The notes under the pieces were generated by a model. It made no database searches. It saw only the letters and a list, made by a program, of their open reading frames with translations, and was not told the DNA's origin. From Pyramidobacter piscolens (GTDB taxonomy: Bacteria; Synergistota; Synergistia; Synergistales; Dethiosulfovibrionaceae): DNA of 64,000 nt. The stretch is taken from contig SFDM01000013.1 of assembly GCA_004558205.1 (NCBI GenBank), positions 1 to 64,000 of the forward strand. Reading direction: 5' to 3'. Every line of letters begins with the position of its first letter. Positions within the stretch are counted from its first letter, which is position 1. Both the position numbers and the translations under genes were made by a program. This document shows positions 43,769-52,890 of this stretch, piece by piece.

Positions 43769-45007
43769 ATGGACAAGAAATTCAGCGTTTCAAGCGTCGT
43801 TCCTTTTACCACCTGTTTTTCCGTCGGAGCCGTGCTTTTCAGTTCCCATGCCGGCGGCGGATTCGCCTCGGGCAACCAGGCCTACCAGAACTTCGTCGTA
43901 TCGGGCTGGCTGGGCCCCTTTTCGGCGGTGCTCTGCATGCTTCTGTTCACGCAGACCATCAAGGAAGCCATGTTCATGTACAACAGCCGCGGCCTCACGA
44001 GCTACAAGCAGCTTTTCGAAACGCTGTTCCACCCCTTCGACAAGATCGAGATCCTGTTCGAGGCCTTCTTCTACATCATGGTGCTCATGGCGGTCGGCGC
44101 CGCCGTCGCCACCGCCGCCGCGACTTTGAATACCTATTTCCCCTTTGGCGACAGGAGCTATTACGCCTACATCCTCTTCGTCGGCATGGTGGTGCTCACG
44201 TTCACTATTTTCGGCGCGAAACTCGTACGCGACGCTTCGACGATCATGGGGCTGGGGATCCTGATTTCCGCCGTCGCCATTTTCGCCGTGGGCATCGCCA
44301 AGGCTCCCAATATGGGCGGCATCATCGCCGCCAGCTATGCCGCCGACGGATTTTCCAAGCTTCCCCAGGCGGTGCTGACGGCCTTCACCTACGCGGGATT
44401 CCAGTGCGTGGTCATCCCGACCATGATCGTCTGCGGCGTGCCTCTTTTCAACCGCCGCGCCTGCGCCAGGTCCATGTGGATCTCCTTCGGCCTGAACGCC
44501 GTCGCCCTGGTGCTCTCGGTATTCATGCTCATGGGCTGGGCCCCCTTCTTCACCAGCGTCGCCAAGGGAACCACGATCCCCACGCTGACCTCCTGCCGCG
44601 AGATGGGCATCGGCTGGCTTACGGCGACCTACACGGTCTGCCTGCTCCTCTGCCTGATCTCCACGGGCGTTACCACCGTGTTCGGCTTCACCGCCCGCTT
44701 TGAAAAGCTCAGGATCTTCCGTTCCATCAAGAGCGCTCCCGTGCGCTGCGCTATTGTGTCCGGCGCGATCATCGTGCTCGCCATGACGGTCTCCCTGGCG
44801 GGACTCACCAACATCATCAAGTACGGTTACGGCTACTGCGGCTACCTGGCTATCGCGATCATCATCGTGCCCTTCCTGACCGTGGGCGTCTACAAAAACC
44901 GCGCTTTCGTGAGGGCCCATCCCGAATACCAGGGAATGTCGCACTCCGAAGCCAGGCAGGGCGAGGCCCGCGCTGACGCGGAAACCTCGGTGGCCGTGGG
45001 CGACTAA
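43769..45007 (+). CDS. YkvI-like membrane transporter
   Basis: A 412-residue protein with about ten hydrophobic segments and a hydrophilic C-terminal tail. The start SVGAVLFSSHAGGGFASGNQ (about 18-37) resembles the GAGFATGQE glycine-rich helix of YkvI-type proteins and of the second homologue encoded at 49946. The family belongs to the amino-acid-transporter-like (LeuT/APC) group; substrate unknown. AAAGGAG precedes ATG. It is downstream of the leader/terminator region and 33 bp before an alcohol-dehydrogenase-type gene. Confidence 0.7.
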   Translation: MDKKFSVSSVVPFTTCFSVGAVLFSSHAGGGFASGNQAYQNFVVSGWLGPFSAVLCMLLFTQTIKEAMFMYNSRGLTSYKQLFETLFHPFDKIEILFEAFFYIMVLMAVGAAVATAAATLNTYFPFGDRSYYAYILFVGMVVLTFTIFGAKLVRDASTIMGLGILISAVAIFAVGIAKAPNMGGIIAASYAADGFSKLPQAVLTAFTYAGFQCVVIPTMIVCGVPLFNRRACARSMWISFGLNAVALVLSVFMLMGWAPFFTSVAKGTTIPTLTSCREMGIGWLTATYTVCLLLCLISTGVTTVFGFTARFEKLRIFRSIKSAPVRCAIVSGAIIVLAMTVSLAGLTNIIKYGYGYCGYLAIAIIIVPFLTVGVYKNRAFVRAHPEYQGMSHSEARQGEARADAETSVAVGD

Positions 45008-45040
45008 ACCTGTGATCTTAGAGAAAGAAGACTGATTTTC

Positions 45041-46117
45041 ATGAAAAGAACCCTTTTTCCCGGCTACACCGTAGGCGTGGACGCCTATGACGATATCGTC
45101 CCCATCTGCTCCCGTTATGGCACAACCGCCGTGATCATCGGCGGCCGCCGCGCCATGGCCGCCGCGGCCGATAAAATCCGCGCCGCCGTGGCCGGCTCGT
45201 CCGTGGAGATCATCGATCAGCAGTGGTATGGCGGCGAAGCGTCGGTGGAAAACATCGAGCGACTCGGCGCCATGGAAACGGTGCAAAGGGCCGACATGGT
45301 CTTCGCCGTGGGCGGCGGGAAGGCGATCGACACCTGCAAGGTGCTGTCTCAAAGAACGGGCAAGCCTTTTTTCACGTTCCCCACCATCGCCTCTACCTGC
45401 GCGTCCTGCACCAGCCTGGGTATCCTCTACCATCCCGACGGCTCGCTTCGCGAGTATTCCTTCTCCAAGATCCCGCCCAACCACATCTTCATCAATCCCC
45501 AGATCATCGCCGAGGCGCCGAAGAAGTACCTCTGGGCCGGCATCGGCGACACCATGGCCAAGCACTACGAGAGCACCACGTCGTCCCGGGGGAAAACGCC
45601 CGAACACTCCGACGCTATGGGCATCACCATGAGCGATATGTGCGCCGCCCCCATGGTCCGCTGGGGCGTCCAGGCTATGCAAGCCTGCGGGGAACACAAA
45701 GTCACCGACGAGCTGACGGAGGTCATTCTTGGCATCATCGTCTCCACGGGCCTCGTGTCGAACTTCGTCCAGGTGGACTACACCACTGGCGCGGCCCACG
45801 CCGTGTACAACGGCTTCACGATCCTGCCCGAGATTGAGGAGCACCACCACCTCCACGGCGAGATCGTGGCCTACGGCATCCTGATCCTGCTGCTCATGGA
45901 TAAGCGCATGGACGAGTTCGAAAAGATCTACGGCTTCAACAAGAAGATGGGCCTTCCCACGTCGCTGGCGGATCTGGACACCACGGAAGACCGTGTCCCC
46001 CTGGTGGCCGACAAGGCTTTGAAGGGCATCGACGTGCGGGTCTATCCCTATCCCGTCACAAAGGAAATGATTGTCGCCGCGGTGCGCGAACTGGAAGAAT
46101 ACGGCAAAAAACGCTGA
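45041..46117 (+). CDS. Iron-containing alcohol dehydrogenase (glycerol-dehydrogenase-like)
   Basis: A 358-residue NAD(P)-dependent oxidoreductase. NAD-site FAVGGGKAIDTCK (about 88-100), TIASTCASCTSLGI, and metal ligands in WAGIGDTMAKHYE (Asp), GAAHAVYNG (His) and HHHLHGEIVAYG (His) are present. This is the glycerol-dehydrogenase branch, acting on polyols or hydroxy-ketones. It is co-transcribed with the YkvI-like transporter and ends at a terminator. Confidence 0.88.
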   Translation: MKRTLFPGYTVGVDAYDDIVPICSRYGTTAVIIGGRRAMAAAADKIRAAVAGSSVEIIDQQWYGGEASVENIERLGAMETVQRADMVFAVGGGKAIDTCKVLSQRTGKPFFTFPTIASTCASCTSLGILYHPDGSLREYSFSKIPPNHIFINPQIIAEAPKKYLWAGIGDTMAKHYESTTSSRGKTPEHSDAMGITMSDMCAAPMVRWGVQAMQACGEHKVTDELTEVILGIIVSTGLVSNFVQVDYTTGAAHAVYNGFTILPEIEEHHHLHGEIVAYGILILLLMDKRMDEFEKIYGFNKKMGLPTSLADLDTTEDRVPLVADKALKGIDVRVYPYPVTKEMIVAAVRELEEYGKKR

Positions 46118-46125
46118 GCCGCGTC

Positions 46126-46181
46126 AAAGGCGCCCGCCCATCCCCCGAGAAAAACGTGGGGAAGGGGCAGGCGCCTTTTTT
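46126..46181 (+). terminator. Terminator after the dehydrogenase gene
   Basis: AAAGGCGCCCGCCC pairs with GGGGCAGGCGCCTTT, with an internal CCCC/GGGG pairing and a T-run. parS site 2 follows 9 bp later. Confidence 0.8.
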
Positions 46182-46190
46182 GCGCCGAAA

Positions 46191-46206
46191 TGTTCCACGT
46201 GGAACA
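46191..46206. promoter_or_regulatory. parS-like ParB binding site 2
   Basis: TGTTCCACGTGGAACA, identical over 16 bp to the site at 10940 and about 35 kb from it. It lies in a non-coding spacer between a terminator and the next promoter. Confidence 0.8.
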
Positions 46207-46391
46207 TAGGCCTTCAGGGGGAAATAATGTCAAAAAATGGCGATTATCCCGAAAATTCTCCGAGAACCTCTTCTGTTTCATGCACGATGGTCTAAAAGGC
46301 GTCCTTCAGCCTCCCGAAAAGCGCATTTTGCGGCTTTTCCCACCTTCGGGAAAAGAGGGGAACCTCCAAGTGAACCGGGTTTCACATCATC

Positions 46392-46400
46392 TGTTATAAT
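46392..46400 (+). promoter_or_regulatory. Extended -10 promoter
   Basis: TGTTATAAT is a perfect extended -10 (TG-n-TATAAT), 34 bp before the flavoprotein start. No strong -35 is seen. Confidence 0.5.
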
Positions 46401-46433
46401 AATTCAAAACCCAAACATCGGGAGATGAAGCTC

Positions 46434-47024
46434 ATGAAAAATATACTTGTGGTCGTCGGCAGCAGCCGTAAGGGCGGAAATACGGACACGCTGGCCGACG
46501 CCTTTATCCAAGGCGCGCTGGAGGCCGGACACAAGGTGGAAAAGATCTTCCTCGGAAGCAAAACCGTCAAGGGCTGTACAGGCTGCAACGCCTGCCGCTA
46601 CGGAAAGCCCTGCGTCCAGAACGACGATTTCAACGAGATGACGCCCCTCATTAAAGCCTGCGACATGATCGTCTTCGCGTCGCCGCTCTATTTCTGGACC
46701 ATCTCTTCAAAGATCAAGGCCTTTATCGAGCGCTTCTACTGCATCGCCGAAGAGGATCTCAACCCGCCGCTGGGGCGCTACGAGAAATACCCAGAGAAGG
46801 ACTGCGCCCTGCTGATGACCGCCGAGGACAATTTTTTCTGGACCTTCGAACAGGCCCTGTCCTATTACCGCTTCGCGCTGTGCCGCTACATCGGGTTCCA
46901 CGACAAAGGCGTCATTCTGGCCGGAGGCTGCGGCGGGACCGGCAGCGCCAGAAAGATCGGGCAGACTCCCTTTCCCCAAGCGGCCTACGAATTCGGCAAA
47001 TCAGTCTACCCCAGCGCCCGCTGA
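46434..47024 (+). CDS. Flavodoxin-fold iron-sulfur flavoprotein
   Basis: A 196-residue NADPH-dependent FMN reductase-type protein. FMN loop GSSRKGGNTDTLADAF (about 9-24), cluster-type cysteines CTGCNACRYGKPC (about 48-60) and ASPLYFWTISSKIKAFIERF (about 82-101). Such proteins transfer electrons in anaerobes. ATG 46434 is preferred (GGAG 9 nt upstream); ATG 46425 abuts it. It leads an operon with two nitrilase-superfamily genes. Confidence 0.88.
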   Translation: MKNILVVVGSSRKGGNTDTLADAFIQGALEAGHKVEKIFLGSKTVKGCTGCNACRYGKPCVQNDDFNEMTPLIKACDMIVFASPLYFWTISSKIKAFIERFYCIAEEDLNPPLGRYEKYPEKDCALLMTAEDNFFWTFEQALSYYRFALCRYIGFHDKGVILAGGCGGTGSARKIGQTPFPQAAYEFGKSVYPSAR

Positions 47025-47064
47025 GCGGCGCTGGCTTCTATCAGCACAAAGGAGACCGAAAAAC

Positions 47065-47916
47065 ATGAAATTAGCTATGGCGCAGATGAGCATAACCCCA
47101 TCGGTACCGGAAAACCTCAACAAAGCGCTTCATTACCTGGAAGCGGCCAAGAAAGCGGGCGCCGACCTGGCGCTTTTTCCTGAAATCATGCTGTCGCCCT
47201 TTTTCCCCTGCGAGGCGGGAATCGACGCCGGCCGCTGGCTCATGGACCTGAACGGCCCCGAGGTGACGCGCCTGCGCGGCGCGTGCCGCGATCTGGGCAT
47301 CTGGGCGTCGCCCAACCTCTATCTGAGGACCCCGTCGGGAACGTGCGACACGTCACTGCTGGTGGACTCCCGAGGCGAGATCCGCTGCGCCTCCGAAATG
47401 GTGCATATCCTCCAGGCGGAAAATTTCTACGAGAAGGATTATTACGCTCCGGCGCGGGACGGGTTTAAGGTGGCCGACACGCCCTTCGGCAAAATCGGCA
47501 TCGTGATCTGCTTCGACCGCCACATGCCCGAAAGCCTGCGCTCCTGCGCCATGCAGGGCGCCGACCTGGTGCTGATCCCCACGGCCAATATCGAAGGCGA
47601 ACCGCTGGAGCTTTTTGAGTGGGAAGTGCGCGTGCAGGCCCTGCAGAACGGCCTTTTCGCCGCCATGTGCAACCGTGTGGGCCCCGAAGGCGGTTCAACG
47701 TTCGCGGGGCAGTCCCTCGCCGCCGATCCCGACGGCTCAAGGGTGGTCAAAGGCGGTTCCGGGGAAGAGCTGATCCTCTGCGACCTGGACCTGAGCCGCG
47801 CCGCCCAGACCAGGAAGACCCGCCCCTACCTGTCGCTGCTGCGTCCCAAGGCGTACGCCTACAAAAAACTGTATGAAGAGGGCCTGAGCCGGAACCAGTG
47901 GCTGAACGAGGAATAG
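47065..47916 (+). CDS. Carbon-nitrogen hydrolase family protein with altered triad
   Basis: A 283-residue nitrilase-superfamily protein. Glu40 (LFPEIML) and Cys149 (GIVICFDRHMPES) of the Glu-Lys-Cys triad are present. At the usual lysine position (two residues before His in RKMHI-type motifs) I read SEMVHI, that is Met112. If the alignment is right the protein lacks the catalytic lysine and may be inactive, altered, or a binding partner. It follows the flavoprotein with AAAGGAG and precedes a complete nitrilase. Confidence 0.82.
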   Translation: MKLAMAQMSITPSVPENLNKALHYLEAAKKAGADLALFPEIMLSPFFPCEAGIDAGRWLMDLNGPEVTRLRGACRDLGIWASPNLYLRTPSGTCDTSLLVDSRGEIRCASEMVHILQAENFYEKDYYAPARDGFKVADTPFGKIGIVICFDRHMPESLRSCAMQGADLVLIPTANIEGEPLELFEWEVRVQALQNGLFAAMCNRVGPEGGSTFAGQSLAADPDGSRVVKGGSGEELILCDLDLSRAAQTRKTRPYLSLLRPKAYAYKKLYEEGLSRNQWLNEE

Positions 47917-48057
47917 CCGGCCTACTGAGCGTCCATCCTGCGCCCGCGAGAGGCTCGCGCGGGACGGCGTCTTGATCTTAAAATCAATTCACTAAGAGAG
48001 CCATGAGGCTCGCTCAAATTTCATCACCCAACAACTTTTACATATGGAGGCACAAGA

Positions 48058-48978
48058 ATGAAAGACTTGAAAGACATCTGCAAGATCGCGGTCGTGCAGG
48101 CCGCGCCAGTCATGTTCGATAAAGCGCTCTGCGTCGAGAAGGCTCTGGGGCTGATCGGAAAAGCGGCGGAGAAAAAAGCCGAGCTGATCGTTTTTCCCGA
48201 GCTCTTCATTCCAGGCTATCCATACGGCATGACCTTCGGCTTCACCGTGGGCAGCCGCACCGCCGACGGGCGCAAAGACTGGAAAATGTACTACGACAAC
48301 TCCATCGCCGTTCCCAGCGCCGAGACAGAGCGGCTCGCCCGCGCGGCCAAAGAAGCCGGGGCCTATGTCAGTATCGGCGTTTCGGAACGCGGCGAGACTA
48401 CGGGAACGCTGTACAACACCAACTTGATCTTCTCCCCAGAGGGAGAACTGGTCCACCGCCATAAAAAATTGAAGCCCACCGGCGCCGAGCGCGTCGTCTG
48501 GGGCGATGCCCAGGACGAATACTTCCCCGTCGTCAGCACGCCCTGGGGCGTCATGGGCAGCCTGATCTGCTGGGAGAGCTACATGCCTCTAGCCCGCGTG
48601 GCCCTTTACGAAAAGGGTGTGACGCTCTACATCTCTCCCAACACCAACGACAACGAGGAATGGCAGGCTACGATCCGTCATATCGCCATCGAAGGACACT
48701 GCTACTTCATCAACTGCGACATGTACTTCACCAAAGAAATGTATCCCCAGAGCCTGCATTGCCCCGAAGAAACCGCCCGGCTGAACGGCGCCGTCTGCCG
48801 CGGAGGCAGCTGTGTCGTTGACCCCTATGGCCATTACGTAACTGAACCAGTGTGGGACAAAGAAGAGATCATTTTCGCCGATTTAGACATGCAAAAGGTC
48901 CCCGCAAGCCGCATGGAATTTGACGCCTGCGGCCACTACTCACGTCCCGACGTGCTTGAACTGAAAGTCCACGAGTAA
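48058..48978 (+). CDS. Nitrilase
   Basis: A 306-residue enzyme with a full catalytic triad: Glu48 (VFPELFIPGYPYG), Lys137 (HRHKKLKPTGAERVVWG) and Cys171 (GSLICWESYMPLAR). The LKPTGAERVVWGD and CWESYMPL signatures mark true nitrilases, which turn nitriles to carboxylates plus ammonia, rather than amidases. TGGAGG precedes ATG 48058. It ends the operon before a strong terminator. Confidence 0.9.
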   Translation: MKDLKDICKIAVVQAAPVMFDKALCVEKALGLIGKAAEKKAELIVFPELFIPGYPYGMTFGFTVGSRTADGRKDWKMYYDNSIAVPSAETERLARAAKEAGAYVSIGVSERGETTGTLYNTNLIFSPEGELVHRHKKLKPTGAERVVWGDAQDEYFPVVSTPWGVMGSLICWESYMPLARVALYEKGVTLYISPNTNDNEEWQATIRHIAIEGHCYFINCDMYFTKEMYPQSLHCPEETARLNGAVCRGGSCVVDPYGHYVTEPVWDKEEIIFADLDMQKVPASRMEFDACGHYSRPDVLELKVHE

Positions 48979-49031
48979 CGCCAGCTCGCGCCTGCAAGGC
49001 AGTCCCTCCACTGGAAAAGGGACGGTTCCGT

Positions 49032-49092
49032 ACCGCAAAAGAATCCCGCGCCTTCGCAAAAATTCTTCGAAGGCGCGGGATTCTTTTGCGGT
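49032..49092. terminator. Bidirectional terminator, 25-bp perfect stem
   Basis: Left arm ACCGCAAAAGAATCCCGCG and on to 49056; right arm 49068-49092 is its exact complement. It separates convergent genes. Confidence 0.9.
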
Positions 49093-49104
49093 GCTATGGG
49101 GCTT

Positions 49105-49725
49105 CTATCGGATGAAGTTCGTGGCTACCCGGGGCTCGTAGCGGGGCGCGGGCACCCCGGCGGCGCGGCCCGCTTCGATGGATTTCAGCAGCCAGGCCAT
49201 GTTTTCCGCCAGAGTCCTCATGGTCTGCAGGCCCTCGTGATCCTTCATCACGTCCTCGGGCGTGAAACCGTGGACCTGGTTCCAGTACTGAGAGGACACC
49301 ACGGGCATATTGCAGATCGTGAAGTACTTGTTCAGACGGTCAAAGGCCGCCGAAGCGCCGCCGCGGCGGCAGGAAACCACCGAAGCGCCCAGCTTTCCGG
49401 CCATTTTGCCGCTGTAGGCAAAAAACAGCCTGTCGAGAAATGCCGTCAGCTGAGCGCAAGGCCCCGCGTAATACACCGGCGAGCCCAGCACCAGCGCGTC
49501 GAACTCGTCAAGCCGCCGCCCCACCTCGTTCACCAGATCGTTCCACACGCAGGCCCCCGTCTCGGAACACTTTCCGCAGGCAATGCAGCCGGCGATAGGC
49601 TTCATCCCGAGATAGAGAATCTCCGCGTCCACGCCGCGCTCTGCCAGGACCTTTTCCACCTCGCGCAGCGCCGTATAGGTGCAGCCCCGCTCATGAGGAC
49701 TGCCGTTGACCAATAAGGCTTTCAT
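49105..49725 (-). CDS. Flavodoxin-fold NAD(P)H-dependent oxidoreductase
   Basis: A 206-residue protein with FMN loop NGSPHERGCTYTALREVEKV (about 6-25), cysteine motif CIACGKCSETGAC (about 48-60) and GSPVYYAGPCAQLTAFLDRL. It is an iron-sulfur flavoprotein-type electron carrier or quinone/FMN reductase. ATG 49725 has GGAGGGG upstream; the longer open frame to 49824 lacks a site. It could supply electrons to the reductase genes nearby, which is inference. Confidence 0.87.
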   Translation of the reverse strand: MKALLVNGSPHERGCTYTALREVEKVLAERGVDAEILYLGMKPIAGCIACGKCSETGACVWNDLVNEVGRRLDEFDALVLGSPVYYAGPCAQLTAFLDRLFFAYSGKMAGKLGASVVSCRRGGASAAFDRLNKYFTICNMPVVSSQYWNQVHGFTPEDVMKDHEGLQTMRTLAENMAWLLKSIEAGRAAGVPAPRYEPRVATNFIR

Positions 49726-49855
49726 AGTTTTCCCCTCCAATATAAGAAATCTGCGGTACTTTTCCAATTGTACCCCATCGCCCGCGCAACGGTTACAAAA
49801 AAATTTTCCCGACTCATGCCGCAAACTAGAAAATGCGCGGGAAGCGCATCAAAAC

Positions 49856-49946
49856 GCCCCGGTGCCCCAAGGCAATGAAGGAGTCATTCCCGAAAGACGC
49901 GGTGTCTTTCGGGAATGACTCCTTCATTGCCTTGGGGCACCGGGGC
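49856..49946 (-). terminator. 43-bp perfect hairpin terminator
   Basis: 49856-49898 and 49904-49946 are exact complements with a 5-nt loop; the outer end is GCCCCGGTGCCCCAAGG. On the minus strand it is followed by CGTTTTGATG. The stem touches the stop codon of the transporter gene. Confidence 0.85.
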
Positions 49947-51028
49947 TATTTTTTCGTGATTCCCAAGGTTTTAGCCAGCAGGAAGACCATGATCAGGATC
50001 CCCACATAGCCGTTGATCCCGTAGATCACGTTGACGATCTGCCTGAAGGGAAGCTTCAGGGCCACAAAGCAGGCTCCGGCGCTTAAAAAGACGGTCACAG
50101 CCCAGAATTTCGGCGTCTTCTCCGCGGCGAAACGGGCCGCCACGGTCCAGAGAAGAGGAACAGCGGTGGTGAAGATGCCCGCCACGATAAACAGAGAGAA
50201 GACGGCAGCGAAGGAAGGCCAGATCCTCTCGGCGATGACCAGCGAAGGGATGTCGGAGCTGTACAGGTCTTTAACGCAGGCGATGAGGCCAAACATGAGG
50301 ATCAGCACGCCCAAGGTAAATCCCGCCGCGCCCAGCGTGGTACCCCAGAGGGCTTCCCGGCGGCTGCTGGACTTGGCTCCCAGCGCCGCCAGAAAAGCCG
50401 GAAAGAGGATCACGCAGAACCCCACATAGGAAGCGCCGGCCATGAGCCAGCTGCTTCCAACCCGAGTGATCTCCAGCGTCCCCGAGGCAAGCAGCCGGGC
50501 CCCTTCGGCAACGCCGCCGGGATTCATGACGATGCCGCCAATCCCCACCGCGACGGATACGACCACGATCAGCGGGCCAATAGCGGCGATAACATCCACC
50601 AGACGGTTCAGGCCAAAGACCACCGTCCCCGCCGACAGCACCGCCATAGCAACGCTCCCCACCGCCGGCGAGATCCGGTAGTACTGGTGCGCCGTCGCTC
50701 CGGCGCCGCTGAGCATCACCACGTAGGTCATATAGATGAAGGCCAGGGAAAAGAAATCGTAAAAACATCCGGCGTACCTGCCGCAGTAGTAGCGGTAGAT
50801 ATCCGACGCGTTCAGCATACGTTTGTCGTAGCCGAGCAGGATAAACTCCCCGCAGGCATAGGCAAAACAGGCAAACACGAACAGCGCCCCGAAGACACCT
50901 TGATAGCCGTAAGCCGCATAGAACTGGAAGACTTCCTGACCGGTGGCGAAACCGGCACCTATCAGAAAGGCGATGATGGCTCCCGCCACTTTAAAGACGT
51001 TGAGCCAGCGTATCTGTTTATTTTCCAT
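49946..51028 (-). CDS. YkvI family membrane transporter
   Basis: A 360-residue protein with about ten hydrophobic segments and the family start AFLIGAGFATGQEVFQFYAA (about 15-34). YkvI proteins are related to amino-acid symporters; the substrate is unknown. It is a second homologue of the 43769 protein. AAGGAG lies 11 nt before ATG 51028; GTG 51040 and TTG 51037 are alternatives. It has its own terminator and is separated from the symporter upstream by another. Confidence 0.82.
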   Translation of the reverse strand: MENKQIRWLNVFKVAGAIIAFLIGAGFATGQEVFQFYAAYGYQGVFGALFVFACFAYACGEFILLGYDKRMLNASDIYRYYCGRYAGCFYDFFSLAFIYMTYVVMLSGAGATAHQYYRISPAVGSVAMAVLSAGTVVFGLNRLVDVIAAIGPLIVVVSVAVGIGGIVMNPGGVAEGARLLASGTLEITRVGSSWLMAGASYVGFCVILFPAFLAALGAKSSSRREALWGTTLGAAGFTLGVLILMFGLIACVKDLYSSDIPSLVIAERIWPSFAAVFSLFIVAGIFTTAVPLLWTVAARFAAEKTPKFWAVTVFLSAGACFVALKLPFRQIVNVIYGINGYVGILIMVFLLAKTLGITKK

Positions 51029-51123
51029 CAGGAACAACACTCCTTTCAGAGAACCTATCGGTAAAAGGGCTTCAGACCGGGCGCCCCTCCCGCGGACGCC
51101 CGTTTTCCATCTCCCGGACCGGG

Positions 51124-51172
51124 AAAAAAAGAGCCGCCGCGCCGCGAAAACAAAGCGGCCCGACGGCTCTTT
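51124..51172 (-). terminator. Terminator after the Na+ symporter
   Basis: Minus-strand stem AGAGCCG...CGGCTCT with an inner GCCGC/GCGGC pairing, followed by seven T residues. Confidence 0.8.
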
Positions 51173-51193
51173 TCATTGCAGGAGTCAGGCAGG

Positions 51194-52846
51194 TTAGCTC
51201 TCCAGATACTTCTGGAATCCCCTGTCGATCATGGTCACGCACAGAATCATGCCCACCGCGCCGACGGCGATGCAGATCCAGTTGATCCACATGCCGATGC
51301 CCACGGAGATGAGAAGGCTGCCAAGAGTACCAAAGACACAGGCCTTCGCGACGGTATGATCGATCTCCAGACCGTGCTCGTCAAAGCCGGGAAGCAGGCC
51401 AAAGGGCTTAGAACCGGCCAGGGACACGCCCACGATGCACACCAGAGAAGCGGCAACGCCCCAGACGATCGGCAGAGGCCACTTGTAATACACGCCCAGC
51501 GAGCAGACCAGGCAGCCCGAGATCATGCCCGCGACGCAGCCCCAGCCCGTGCAGCGCTTCCAGTAAAGGGCGCACATGAAGGGCAGGAACATCATGGACG
51601 AGAAGGTGCTGTACCCCACGGCCACGATCGTGAGAATCCCCTTGAAACGAAGCACCAGCAGCGAAGCCAGCACCGCTATGACCAGCGTGAGGATCCGGCA
51701 GTAAAGCAGCTTCTGCTTCTGCGTGGTGCTCTTGGGCAGAGCGGGTTCCACCACGTCGACCATCAGGCAGAGAACGCAGACTTGAAGGTAGGAGTCCAGC
51801 GTCGAGATCGTCGTGGCCAGGATAGCGGCGATAAACAGACCGATCAGGCCGTGAGGCAGGACCTTGGAGATAAGGGCGAAGAGCACGCCGTCGTTGTTGC
51901 CGCCCACCACTGCCGGCTCGATGAGCATGGCGGCGCCGAGGCCCAGGAAGCTGATGACGCCGGCGAAGAGCGTGCAGTAGGCAAAGCCGAGCATACTGCC
52001 CTTAACGGAGGTCTTTTCGTCCTTGGAGGAGATGAACCTCTGAACGTGAGTCACGTCGCAGCAGGACGCCAGAACGCCGCTCAGAAGGTAGCCGAGCCAC
52101 CACATGTTGGGGCGCAGCGAGAAGAACTTGGCCGCGTCCAGCGTGCTGTGCATGGTGTCAGGCGTGACGCCATGCATAAGGATCATGGCCCCGGGCAGAA
52201 TAATGAAAATCATGGGCGTCATGACAAGCCACTGGAATACGTCGTTATAGACCACGGACACCAAACCGCCGATGGACACATAGGAAAAAGACACGACGAT
52301 GCCGATAATCAGCGCCGTCTCATAGGTCATGCCATACTTGTGGAACATGAGGTGGACCAGCAGTCCCAACGCCGCCATCTGGCTGCACAGGATGGAGAGG
52401 GCGAGCCACGCGCCGGCCACCCCCGAGAGCTTGCGCAGCGCCGGCATGTGGAAACGGGCCACAAACACGTCGCCGATGCTGGACACGTTCAGTTTGTCGG
52501 CACACTTTCTCAGCTTCCTGGCCATGCCGCAGGCGATGGAGAACCAGGCGCCCAGGCTGTAGCACTGGCCGGGAATTAAAGTCCCCACGCCGTTCACGAA
52601 AGCGCCGCCGCTATAGCCCAGCAGAGCGCCGGAGCCCTTCATGGATGCGCCCTGAGTGCAGAGCGTAGCGAAGATGCCGAAGGATTTTCCTCCCACCAGG
52701 AAGTTGTCGGTCTCGCTGCCGGCCTTTTTGGTTTCCCTGGTCTTTTTCCAGCTGAAATAGATGCCGTTTGCGATAAGAATCACAAAGTAGAGAATAAGGA
52801 CTACGATATCAATATAATTTGTCTTGAGATAATCCATGGTTCCCAT
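51194..52846 (-). CDS. Sodium:solute symporter (SSS family)
   Basis: A 550-residue membrane protein with about 13 hydrophobic segments. SSS marks: ETDNFLVGGKSFGIFATLCT near 45-64, ASMKGSGALLGYSGGAF, and AAILATTISTLDSYLQVC with the Na+-site Ser/Thr. GGAGG is 8 nt before ATG 52846. It lies downstream of the AraC remnant and the reductase genes on the same strand, so betaine, sarcosine, creatine or a similar zwitterion is a plausible cargo. Confidence 0.9.
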   Translation of the reverse strand: MGTMDYLKTNYIDIVVLILYFVILIANGIYFSWKKTRETKKAGSETDNFLVGGKSFGIFATLCTQGASMKGSGALLGYSGGAFVNGVGTLIPGQCYSLGAWFSIACGMARKLRKCADKLNVSSIGDVFVARFHMPALRKLSGVAGAWLALSILCSQMAALGLLVHLMFHKYGMTYETALIIGIVVSFSYVSIGGLVSVVYNDVFQWLVMTPMIFIILPGAMILMHGVTPDTMHSTLDAAKFFSLRPNMWWLGYLLSGVLASCCDVTHVQRFISSKDEKTSVKGSMLGFAYCTLFAGVISFLGLGAAMLIEPAVVGGNNDGVLFALISKVLPHGLIGLFIAAILATTISTLDSYLQVCVLCLMVDVVEPALPKSTTQKQKLLYCRILTLVIAVLASLLVLRFKGILTIVAVGYSTFSSMMFLPFMCALYWKRCTGWGCVAGMISGCLVCSLGVYYKWPLPIVWGVAASLVCIVGVSLAGSKPFGLLPGFDEHGLEIDHTVAKACVFGTLGSLLISVGIGMWINWICIAVGAVGMILCVTMIDRGFQKYLES

Positions 52847-52890
52847 GCAGGCTGCCTCCTTCTGAATTATAGAGAGACAAGAGTCGTCCT

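Noticed and set aside
43790..45856. 688-codon minus-strand open frame
   Set aside because: It is antisense to the YkvI-like and alcohol-dehydrogenase genes, with biased Gly/His/Asp composition and no motif.
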